Made by a program: the position numbers and the translations under genes
The notes under the pieces: generated by a model
What the model was told of the DNA's origin: nothing
Database searches by the model: none
The model's input: only the letters and a program-made list of their open reading frames with translations
Shown: positions 42,302 to 50,131 of the stretch, piece after piece
Numbering within the stretch: position 1 is the stretch's first letter
Layout: the number at the start of each line of letters is the position of its first letter
From: DATJMJ01 sp035508795
Lineage (GTDB): Bacteria; Actinomycetota; Acidimicrobiia; Acidimicrobiales; Palsa-688
NCBI GenBank assembly: GCA_035508795.1
Contig: DATJMJ010000023.1
Location: 1 to 64,000 of the forward strand
DNA length: 64,000 nt
Reading direction: 5' to 3'

Positions 42302-43056
42302 CCGACCTTGCCGCCACTCAGCTCGGGACCACTCAGCTCGGCATCGACTCGGCGTGGGCCGTCTACGGGGTGGGCGTGCTATTGGTGATCGGGGGGGCCT
42401 TCGGCGTCGTGCTCCAGCGCAACCCCGTCCACTGCGCCCTCTCGCTCGTGGTGACCATTTTCGGGATCGCGCTCCTCTTCATAGACCAGGGGGCCAATTT
42501 CCTTGCAGCGGTACAGATCATTGTCTACGGCGGTGCGATCGTGATCCTCTTCCTCTTCGTGATAATGCTCCTGGGCGTCGACCGCAAAGAGGCCCGGGCC
42601 CAGCAACGGCTCCGCTCGCTCACCCCGGTTGCGATCGTTGTGGCACTCGTCGCCCTGGTCGAGCTCCTCGTGCTCACCAGGGTCCACTACTGGGCGACGG
42701 GGGCCTCTGCGAGCACCGAAAGCCTGTCGGGGCCGGGTACCGACGTGCAAAAGCTCGGCCAGACAATATTCACCGGCTACCTGCTGCCATTTGAAATGAC
42801 CTCCGCCCTGCTCGTCATCGCGGTAGTCGCCGCAGCGGTCCTCGCCCGCAGGAGCACGACCCAGGGGGCTGCGGGGCCGCCGCGCAAGGCAGCTCCGGTC
42901 ACGCGGGTGCTGCCACGGGGGCCGGAGGCACCCGCTCCGTCCTCGCCTTCGCCGTCCTCGCCTTCGCCGTCATCGTCCAGCCCCGAGAGCAGCCCCGACG
43001 TCGCTCCGGCGCCAACACCGGCCGAGGCGGCCGGCCCGAAGGCGGTGGCGAAGTGA
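42298..43056 (+). CDS. nuoJ: NADH-quinone oxidoreductase subunit J
   Basis: 252 aa. Five TM helices; the TM3 family block QIIVYGGAIVILFLFVIMLLGVD is present. After about residue 190 the chain becomes a Pro/Ser/Ala tail, including a run of Pro-Ser units encoded by a 15-bp tandem repeat (42937-42975). Overlaps nuoK by 4 bp. Confidence 0.94.
   Translation: MTDLAATQLGTTQLGIDSAWAVYGVGVLLVIGGAFGVVLQRNPVHCALSLVVTIFGIALLFIDQGANFLAAVQIIVYGGAIVILFLFVIMLLGVDRKEARAQQRLRSLTPVAIVVALVALVELLVLTRVHYWATGASASTESLSGPGTDVQKLGQTIFTGYLLPFEMTSALLVIAVVAAAVLARRSTTQGAAGPPRKAAPVTRVLPRGPEAPAPSSPSPSSPSPSSSSPESSPDVAPAPTPAEAAGPKAVAK
42937..42975 (+). repeat. 15-bp tandem repeat in the nuoJ tail
   Basis: The unit CCGTCCTCGCCTTCG occurs twice in full (42937-42951, 42952-42966) and again in part. 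It encodes Ser-Pro-Ser repeats in the disordered tail of NuoJ. The copy number may vary between strains, since the unit is a multiple of three. Confidence 0.7.
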
Positions 43057-43358
43057 GCGTGCCCGGGCCGTGGTACCTCGTGCTCGCCGCTTGCCTGTTC
43101 GGTATCGGCGCCACGGGCCTGTTCGTCCGGCGCAACATCCTCGTGATGTACATGTGCATCGAGCTCATGCTCAATGCGGTCAACCTCACCTTCGTGACCT
43201 TCGCCCGCATGCTCAACGACGTGGGCGGCGAGGACGCTGTGTTCTTCGTGCTCGTCGTGGCCGCGGCAGAAGTCGTGGTGGGCCTCGGGATCATCGTTGC
43301 CATTTACCGCCGGCGCACGGGTGCGACGGCTGACGACATCAACTCCCTGAAGGGCTGA
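43053..43358 (+). CDS. nuoK: NADH-quinone oxidoreductase subunit K
   Basis: 101 aa, MrpC-like subunit of three TM helices. GIGATGLFVRRNILVMYMCIELMLNAVNL carries the conserved Glu of TM2, and AAAEVVVGLGIIVAIYRRR the Glu of TM3 used in proton transfer. Start GTG 43053. Five bp before nuoL. Confidence 0.96.
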   Translation: MSVPGPWYLVLAACLFGIGATGLFVRRNILVMYMCIELMLNAVNLTFVTFARMLNDVGGEDAVFFVLVVAAAEVVVGLGIIVAIYRRRTGATADDINSLKG

Positions 43359-43363
43359 GCACG

Positions 43364-45412
43364 ATGGCCGATGCCGCCTATGTGATCGTCGCACTGCCCT
43401 TGGCGGGGTTCGTCATCAACCTCATCTGGGGCCGGCGCCTCGGCGAGCCGGTCGCAGGCTGGGTAGGGACCCTGGCAGCGGGAGGGTCGTTCATCGCGAC
43501 GCTCGTCGTCTGGGTGAGCATGCTCGGCCGAGCCGCCCCCGACCGGGTCAGCGACCTCACCATTTTCACCTGGTTCCCCGTGGCAGGGCTGCACGCCAAT
43601 GTCGGCCTGCTCATCGACCCCCTCTCGATGACGATGCTGCTTTTCGTCACCGGGGTGTCGACGGTCATCCACCTGTACTCGATCGGCTACATGCACGGGG
43701 ACCCCGGCTTCGACCGCTTTTTCGTCTACCTCAACCTCTTTTTGTTCTCGATGATCGTGCTGGTCATCGGGGACAACTTCCTGTTTTCTTTCCTTGGATG
43801 GGAGGGGGTCGGCTTCTGCTCCTACGGCCTGGTCGGTTTCTGGTTCCAGCGCGACGTCGCAGCCGTTGCCGCCAAAAAGGCCTTCGTCACCAACCGCGTA
43901 GGCGACGTCGGCTTCCTTCTCGCGATCTTCTTGATGTTCGCCCACTTCGGCTCGGTCGACTACAGCAATGTCCTCGGGACGCTGCTGCACGGCCACGCCA
44001 CCGGCTTGATGGCCGCAGCACCGGGGGCGATATCGGGCTCGACCGCCACGGCCATAACCATGCTGCTGTTCCTCGGCGCCGTCGGCAAGTCGGCGCAGGT
44101 GCCGCTGTTCATCTGGCTCCCCGACGCCATGGAAGGCCCGACGCCCATCTCGGCGCTGATCCACGCTGCGACCATGGTGACGGCGGGCGTCTACCTGATG
44201 GCGCGGGTGGCGCCTATGCTGCACTACGCCCACGCCACGTCCTGGGTCATCGCGTGTGTCGGAGCCGCAAGCGCGTTTATCGCAGCAACAATCGCCTGCG
44301 CCCAGGACGACATCAAAAAGGCCCTTGCCTACTCGACCATTTCGCAGCTCGGGTACATGTTCCTCGCAATCGGCGCCGGGGACTACGTCGACGGCCTGTT
44401 CCACATGCTGACCCATGCCTTTTTCAAGGCCCTTCTCTTCCTCGGCGCCGGGGCCGTCATCCACGCCATGGCGAACCGCCAGGACATGAAGGACATGGGT
44501 GCCTTGGCCCGCTTCCTGCCCATAACAGCGATCACTTTTGCGGTCGGTTGGCTTGCCATCTCCGGGATCCCGCCTTTTGCCGGCTTTTGGTCCAAGGATG
44601 CCGTCCTCAGCAGCGCGTGGGGCATGAACAAGGTCCTGTGGGCGGTCGCCGTCGTCACCGCCGGGCTCACGGCCTACTACATGAGCCGCCAGTTCGCGCT
44701 CGTTTTCACCGGTCGGGCCCGCTGGCAGGAAGGCCGGCCACCCTCCTATTGGATGAACGAAGGACACGGGGCCAAGCACGAGGCTGCTGCCGAGGCAGTC
44801 CCGGGGAGCGGCCACGAAAGTACCGAGGACGAGGTCGGCCAAAGCGCCCCCGGGCTGCCCGCCCCCGTACACGCCGACGCCTTCCCGCGGGACCCGTCGT
44901 GGCTGATGTCTGCGCCTCTGGTGGTGCTCGCCATCGCCGCCGTGCTGGGAGGCGGTATCAACTTCCCCGCCTGGCACCTCGACTTCCTGTCGAGGTTCCT
45001 CGAGCCGATGTTCCCGACCGCAGCGTCGGTAGCCGTCAGCACGGGCACCAAGTGGGTGCTCTTCGCAGTTACCTTGGCCGTTTGCCTCACCGGGCTGGGC
45101 TTGGGGCTTAACACCTGGAAGACGGCCGAACACCCCGCACTGGAGCCGTCCTTCCTCAGGCGTGCCTGGTTTTTCGACGACATCGTTGCGGCCACGGTGT
45201 CCGGGCCGCTGCGAGCGGCAGCCACAGCGCTCGCCTTCGTGCTGGACCGGGAAGTCGTCGACGGTGCGGTCAACGGAGTAGCCAGGGCGCTGGCAATATC
45301 GGGCCGGGTCATCCGAAAGGCGCAGAGCGGTTATATACGCGCCTACGCGCTCGGGATCGGTATCGGTGCCGTCGTGCTGCTGGCTTACCTCACCTTGCGG
45401 GTGGGAGGCTGA
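43364..45412 (+). CDS. nuoL: NADH-quinone oxidoreductase subunit L
   Basis: 682 aa antiporter-like subunit. Core WEGVGFCSYGLVGFW with its Glu, and LPDAMEGPTPISALIHAATMVTAGVYLMAR, a hallmark with TM7 charges. The broken helix Lys/His region is HMLTHAFFKALLFLGAGAVIHA. A hydrophilic loop of about 60 residues (about 455-515) precedes the last helices and the lateral helix. Two bp before nuoM. Confidence 0.96.
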   Translation: MADAAYVIVALPLAGFVINLIWGRRLGEPVAGWVGTLAAGGSFIATLVVWVSMLGRAAPDRVSDLTIFTWFPVAGLHANVGLLIDPLSMTMLLFVTGVSTVIHLYSIGYMHGDPGFDRFFVYLNLFLFSMIVLVIGDNFLFSFLGWEGVGFCSYGLVGFWFQRDVAAVAAKKAFVTNRVGDVGFLLAIFLMFAHFGSVDYSNVLGTLLHGHATGLMAAAPGAISGSTATAITMLLFLGAVGKSAQVPLFIWLPDAMEGPTPISALIHAATMVTAGVYLMARVAPMLHYAHATSWVIACVGAASAFIAATIACAQDDIKKALAYSTISQLGYMFLAIGAGDYVDGLFHMLTHAFFKALLFLGAGAVIHAMANRQDMKDMGALARFLPITAITFAVGWLAISGIPPFAGFWSKDAVLSSAWGMNKVLWAVAVVTAGLTAYYMSRQFALVFTGRARWQEGRPPSYWMNEGHGAKHEAAAEAVPGSGHESTEDEVGQSAPGLPAPVHADAFPRDPSWLMSAPLVVLAIAAVLGGGINFPAWHLDFLSRFLEPMFPTAASVAVSTGTKWVLFAVTLAVCLTGLGLGLNTWKTAEHPALEPSFLRRAWFFDDIVAATVSGPLRAAATALAFVLDREVVDGAVNGVARALAISGRVIRKAQSGYIRAYALGIGIGAVVLLAYLTLRVGG

Positions 45413-45414
45413 CC

Positions 45415-47040
45415 ATGCCGTCCGTGGTCCTCGACATCATCATCCTCCTGCCATTGGCGGCGGCATTGGCCATCGCCTTGCTTCCCGAGGCGTCTGTGGC
45501 ACGCCTTGCGAAACCGTGTGCCCTCGGTACGGGCGCCGTGGAGCTCGTCCTGGCCCTGTGGATGGTTATCGCCTTCAAAACAGGCAATGCCCACGCCGGT
45601 TTCCAGTTCACAAGCCTCCAGCCCTGGATCAGCCCGATCGGGATCTCGTGGTACATCGGCGTCGACGGGATCTCGCTCTTCCTCGTCGCGATGACGGCAC
45701 TGTTGTTCCCGATCGCTATGGCAAGCCCCCCGGCCGGCCGCTCGCCCCGGGCTTATTTCGGTTGGATGCTCTTGCTCGAAGCCGCGTGCATGACGACGTT
45801 CCTGTCGCTCGACGCGTTCTTGTTTTTCGTAGCCTTCGAAGTGACCCTCGTCCCCGGCTACTTCCTCATCGTGAGCGGAGGCGGGGCGCGCCGCGGTTAT
45901 GCGGCCACCAAGTTCTTCCTCTACACCTTCGCGGGCTCGGCCTTCCTCTTCGTCGGCATCCTTGCCGCCTACCTCCTCGCCGCCGGCCATCTCCCGTCGG
46001 GGACATCCTCGTCGTTCAACATCGTCTCCCTGGCGCGCGGAACCGCCCACCTCCCGATCTCCGACCAGGAGCTGTTGCTCGCCTCCTTCGGCGTCGCCTT
46101 CGCCGTGAAGATGCCGCTCGTCCCGTTCCACACGTGGATGCCCGACGCGTACACCGAGGCCCCCACTGGCGCGTCGATGGTCCTCGCCGGGATCCTGTTC
46201 AAGCTGGGGGCCTACGGCATCTTGAGGTGGGGGATCTTCCTGTTCCCGGTAGCTGCTGTCCGTTTGGCGCCCGTGGCGCTCACGCTCGCGGCCATCGGCA
46301 TCATCTGGGGCTCGGTAGTCGCTGCGGTGCAACGGGACCTCAAGCGCCTGGTCGCCTACGGGACTATCACGGGCGTCGGGTTCATCGTCATCGGTTTGTT
46401 CGGTTTCACAACACAGGGGATCACGGGCGGCATCGTGGAAATGGTCAACCACGGCCTTTCGACGGGTGGGTTGTTCCTCCTCGTTGGCATGGTCTGGGAG
46501 CGGCGCCGCACCTACAAGTTCTCCGAGCTCGGTGGGCTCCAGAGCGCTGCGCCCATCCTCGGCTGGGTGTTCATGGCCGTCATCATGAGCGACATCGGGC
46601 TTCCTGGCCTCAACGGCTTTATCGGAGAACTGCTCGTGCTATTGGGGACCTTCGTGACCCACCGGTGGTGGGCCGTGCTCGCCACGGTCGGCGTAGTGAC
46701 CGGTGCGGTCTATCTCTTGTGGGCTTACCAGCGTGTCTTCATGGGGCCGGCACAGGCGGTCAACTCCGCCGTACGCGATATGACCTGGGCCGAAAAGGCA
46801 GCCGTCGCGCCGCTCCTGGCGGGCATACTCTTCATCGGCATCTACCCTCAGGCTTTGCTCACACGCATCGAGCCGTCGGTCGACCACCTCGTCCAGCACG
46901 TCGAGTACGCCGACCCGAGCTTCAAGTTGCCGGCGCCGGCGGTGGGGCACGGGACTTTTGCCGTACCCGCTGACCAGGTTGTCGACCTGCCCGCAGCGCC
47001 CTCGAGCAGCGCTGCCGCCAGTGCAGGAGGTGGGTCATGA
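45415..47040 (+). CDS. nuoM: NADH-quinone oxidoreductase subunit M
   Basis: 541 aa antiporter-like proton-pumping subunit. FFVAFEVTLVPGYFLI carries the TM5 Glu, KMPLVPFHTWMPDAYTEAPTGASMVLAGILFKLGAYG the TM7 block, and EMVNHGLSTGGLFLLVG the broken-helix region. The C-terminal about 60 residues are Ala/Ser/Val-rich and soluble. Overlaps nuoN by 4 bp. Confidence 0.96.
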   Translation: MPSVVLDIIILLPLAAALAIALLPEASVARLAKPCALGTGAVELVLALWMVIAFKTGNAHAGFQFTSLQPWISPIGISWYIGVDGISLFLVAMTALLFPIAMASPPAGRSPRAYFGWMLLLEAACMTTFLSLDAFLFFVAFEVTLVPGYFLIVSGGGARRGYAATKFFLYTFAGSAFLFVGILAAYLLAAGHLPSGTSSSFNIVSLARGTAHLPISDQELLLASFGVAFAVKMPLVPFHTWMPDAYTEAPTGASMVLAGILFKLGAYGILRWGIFLFPVAAVRLAPVALTLAAIGIIWGSVVAAVQRDLKRLVAYGTITGVGFIVIGLFGFTTQGITGGIVEMVNHGLSTGGLFLLVGMVWERRRTYKFSELGGLQSAAPILGWVFMAVIMSDIGLPGLNGFIGELLVLLGTFVTHRWWAVLATVGVVTGAVYLLWAYQRVFMGPAQAVNSAVRDMTWAEKAAVAPLLAGILFIGIYPQALLTRIEPSVDHLVQHVEYADPSFKLPAPAVGHGTFAVPADQVVDLPAAPSSSAAASAGGGS

Positions 47041-48767
47041 CCGGTGGCGTAGAACTCCTCGCCGCAGGCTGCAGCGTCAACTCGGTCACCGGCAGCGTTA
47101 GCGGGATCTGCACTGCCAAGGGCTCGCTCAGCCTGCCGATCAACTACGCCGCGATAGCCCCGTTGTTCGTGCTCGGTGGGATGGCGCTCGTGCTGCTGCT
47201 CGTTTCGGCCATGCTGCCCAAGCGCCGTTACCCCGGCCTGTGGATGGGCCTGACGGCCCTCGCGGGCCTCGGTACCGTGGTCGACGGGCTGGTCCAATGG
47301 CACGATGTGGCGGGTCTGACGCTCCAGCAGCAGCTCACGATGGGCGACCAGATCTTTTACGACCAACTGAGCGCCTTCTTCGCCATTCTTTTTGGTTGCG
47401 CGACTGCCATCGGTGCGCTTGTTTCGGACAGTTACCTGACGCGTGAAGGGCTCGACGGCCCGGAGCCCTACATCTTGATGCTCGCCTGCTCGACCGGCGC
47501 TGTGCTCATGGCCGAAGCCGCCAACCTGATCAGCCTTTTCCTCGGGCTCGAGATCCTCTCGATCGCCCTTTATACATTGTCCGCGTACCACAACCGGCGC
47601 ACCCAATCGGGCGAGGCCGGGCTCAAGTACTTCATCCTCGGGTCCTTTGCATCAGCCATCTTCATCTACGGGGTAGCGCTGGTTTACGGGGCGACAGGCT
47701 CGACTTCGTACCTCGGCATCATCAGCTTCCTCATAAACACAGACGTCGTCCACGACGGCGTCCTGCTTGCCGGCCTCGGGCTTCTCATCGTCGGCCTCGG
47801 CTTCAAAGTTGCCGCCGTCCCGTTCCACTTCTGGTCCCCGGACGTCTACCAGGGGGCGCCGACACCCTTCGTGGGCTACATGGCGGCGGTCGCAAAAGCA
47901 GCCGGGTTCGCAGGCCTCGTGCGGGTGCTGATGCAGGCGCTCGAGCCCGAGATGTCCGATTGGCGGCCTGTCATCTGGGTACTTGCAGTGGCCTCGGTGC
48001 TGGTCGGGTCGGTACTGGCGCTCGTGCAGGTAGATCTCAAGAGGATGCTGGCATATTCGTCGGTGAGCCAAGCGGGCTACATCTTGATCGCGCTCCAGGC
48101 CGGCACAGCCCAAGGCGTCACCTCGGTCTGCTTCTACCTGTTCACTTACACCTTCATGGTCCTGGGGACTTTCGCTGTCATAAGCGTCGTTCAGGGCCGG
48201 GGCGAGGCGCGCAACGACCTGAGCGCCGTGAGGGGGTTGGCAGCGCGCAACCCCTGGCTGGCAGCCGGGATGCTCGTCCTGCTGCTCGGGCAGGCAGGCA
48301 TCCCGCTGACGAGTGGTTTCCTCGGCAAATGGGTCGTTATCTCGGCGGCCCTCCAGCAGGGGCAGTACGCGCTCGGGCTCATCGGGATGCTGGGCGCCGC
48401 GATCGCGGCATTTTTCTACCTGAGGGTGGCGCTCCTCATGTACATGCCGCCTACGGCACAGAGCCCCGTCGTGGCTGTGGCAGGCGCAGGGGCCGCAGGA
48501 GGCCCAGGGACGGTGCTAGGTCCCGTCGGTAGTGGGCTTGCCGGTGCGTACTTCGAAGAAGGCTCGGACCTCTCGGCTATTGCGACAGCCGGCCTAGAGG
48601 GGCGGGACACGACCCTTGCCCTGCGGCTCCCACCCGGTGCACGGCTCCGTGTGCCACCGTCCATCTCCGCAGTAGTCGGCCTTTGCGCCTTGTTCACGAT
48701 CTTCGCCGGGGTCTCGACACCGGTCCTGTCGCTCGCCCACACGATCACGCTCCCCTGGTCGGTTTAG
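47037..48767 (+). CDS. nuoN: NADH-quinone oxidoreductase subunit N
   Basis: 576 aa, last gene of the operon. LFLGLEILSIALYTLSAYH with the TM5 Glu, KYFILGSFASAIFIYGVALVYG, and FHFWSPDVYQGAPTPFVGYMAAVAKAAGF are diagnostic. A soluble loop of about 75 residues (about 485-550) before the last helix is longer than usual. A short hairpin with T-run follows at 48802-48822. Confidence 0.95.
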   Translation: MTGGVELLAAGCSVNSVTGSVSGICTAKGSLSLPINYAAIAPLFVLGGMALVLLLVSAMLPKRRYPGLWMGLTALAGLGTVVDGLVQWHDVAGLTLQQQLTMGDQIFYDQLSAFFAILFGCATAIGALVSDSYLTREGLDGPEPYILMLACSTGAVLMAEAANLISLFLGLEILSIALYTLSAYHNRRTQSGEAGLKYFILGSFASAIFIYGVALVYGATGSTSYLGIISFLINTDVVHDGVLLAGLGLLIVGLGFKVAAVPFHFWSPDVYQGAPTPFVGYMAAVAKAAGFAGLVRVLMQALEPEMSDWRPVIWVLAVASVLVGSVLALVQVDLKRMLAYSSVSQAGYILIALQAGTAQGVTSVCFYLFTYTFMVLGTFAVISVVQGRGEARNDLSAVRGLAARNPWLAAGMLVLLLGQAGIPLTSGFLGKWVVISAALQQGQYALGLIGMLGAAIAAFFYLRVALLMYMPPTAQSPVVAVAGAGAAGGPGTVLGPVGSGLAGAYFEEGSDLSAIATAGLEGRDTTLALRLPPGARLRVPPSISAVVGLCALFTIFAGVSTPVLSLAHTITLPWSV

Positions 48768-48801
48768 CGCCCGCCCTTCAGGGGCGCGTGGCGCTGCGGC
48801 T

Positions 48802-48822
48802 GCGGCCCGCTCAGGCCGCTTT
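48802..48822 (+). terminator. short hairpin after nuoN
   Basis: GCGGCC (48802-48807), a 6-nt loop, then GGCCGC (48814-48819) and TTT. It lies between the convergent nuoN and serpin genes. The stem is only 6 bp and the T-run short, so efficiency is uncertain. Confidence 0.4.
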
Positions 48823-48827
48823 GCCTC

Positions 48828-50102
48828 TTATGGCGCAGCTACCTGTGCTTCGAACAGCACGGTGCCCGTGGTGTCGTCCCGGACAAAGAAGAGGAACGGG
48901 TGGTCGAAGGTCAGCTCGAGCGGCCGCGCCGGGACTGCCGTCGGCTCCGCGCCCGCCGCGCTCGCCGCCGATGCCTCGGTACCCGACTCGTCGACCTTGA
49001 CCTGCGCCTTCTGCACTACGAAGGCCAACTTCAACGGTTTGGGAGAGATGTTGGAGAAGTCGGCCGCGTCCGAAAAAGCTTGGCCCATCCCCATCGCGCT
49101 GAGAGCGCCGTTGAGCATAAATGAGCTACTGATGCTGAACCGCGGGAGGTGCACCTGGACGGCTTGGCTCTGCAAGCTCGCGAGGACCTGGGCCAACCTG
49201 CTTGGCGTCAAATCCCGCTCGAACGCCGCCAGTTGCCCGAGCGGAGGCATCAGCACCAGTGCCGAAAAGTGACCGCCTTTGTACATGAGCTCGACTGCGC
49301 CGAGGGACTTCGATGCCAATGCGGGTGCCGAAAAAAGGAGGGGGGTGCTCATCATCTCGACCTGGGCCGAGGTCGACCCCGACTCGTGGAAAATTGCCTC
49401 GGCGGTCTGCGACGGGTCGAAGGGCGTCGCCCAGCGCGCGCTGAGGTAAACCGCGTCGACCAGCACTGCTACGACCTGCGCCAGCTCGGGGGCGGTGACG
49501 AGGTCGTTGATGTGGCCTCTCGTCTGCGAGGAAACCCAGCTGTCGATAGCGCGCGCCGCGCCCGCCGGGTCACCATGGAAGTCGGCCTCCTCCACGCTGC
49601 TTGCGAAGTCCTGCTCGAGGACTTGCACGTATTGCGGGCGCACCGGGAAACCGCTTTGGATCCAGGACGCATTTGCACTGTCCAATACCAGGTGGTCCGC
49701 CGTGGCCCGGGCGGCCAGGTCCTTCCCCAGAGCGTCCCAGCCCGAGGCCTGCACGGCTGGTGCAAGCGAGGTCGCGTGCATTGCCTCTGCGATGCCAGAG
49801 CTCGTTGCACCGGCGGCGCCGGGCTCGAGCATGGCGAGCAGCGTGGCGAGGCTCGAAGGCGAAAGGACAAGGTTTAGCGAAGACGGCCCGAGCCGGCTGA
49901 GAAGGTCGAGCGCGAAGGCCTGCTCGTTTGCCGCCACAGCCATGGTCTGGGCGCCCCCGACCTGGGCGAGGTCGACAGGTTGTGCCTGTGCGTGAGGGAC
50001 TACGCCGGCCACCACTTGTGAGGTCGCCAAAAGTTGAACAGCGAGCGCGCTTGCAACCCTCGCCCAGGTCCTCGGTCCTCGCCGTCTGCTTTCGATTACC
50101 AC
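48828..50102 (-). CDS. secreted serpin (serine protease inhibitor family)
   Basis: 424 aa. A signal peptide ends near AQA (residue about 41). The serpin fold is recognisable from NEQAFALDLLSRL and NLVLSPSSLATLLAMLEPGAAG through NASWIQSGF, AIDSWVSSQTRGHINDLV, VLVDAVYLSARWATPFDP, the breach-region PRFSISSSFMLNGALSAMGMGQAFSD, to the terminal DHPFLFFVRDDTTGTVLFEAQV. The reactive loop starts near residue 373 with the inhibitory-type hinge GTEASAASAAG, small residues as needed for loop insertion, so it is probably a true inhibitor. Loop residues around the scissile bond are Pro-Thr-Ala-Val-Pro. The target protease is unknown. Confidence 0.9.
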   Translation of the reverse strand: MVIESRRRGPRTWARVASALAVQLLATSQVVAGVVPHAQAQPVDLAQVGGAQTMAVAANEQAFALDLLSRLGPSSLNLVLSPSSLATLLAMLEPGAAGATSSGIAEAMHATSLAPAVQASGWDALGKDLAARATADHLVLDSANASWIQSGFPVRPQYVQVLEQDFASSVEEADFHGDPAGAARAIDSWVSSQTRGHINDLVTAPELAQVVAVLVDAVYLSARWATPFDPSQTAEAIFHESGSTSAQVEMMSTPLLFSAPALASKSLGAVELMYKGGHFSALVLMPPLGQLAAFERDLTPSRLAQVLASLQSQAVQVHLPRFSISSSFMLNGALSAMGMGQAFSDAADFSNISPKPLKLAFVVQKAQVKVDESGTEASAASAAGAEPTAVPARPLELTFDHPFLFFVRDDTTGTVLFEAQVAAP

Positions 50103-50131
50103 TGCCGACCTCCGGCGACCTCCGTTAAAGG

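Noticed and set aside
43304..45133. 609-codon open frame antisense to nuoL
   Set aside because: Shadow of a highly conserved gene in GC-rich DNA; its translation is His/Asp/Gly/Arg-rich with no domain.
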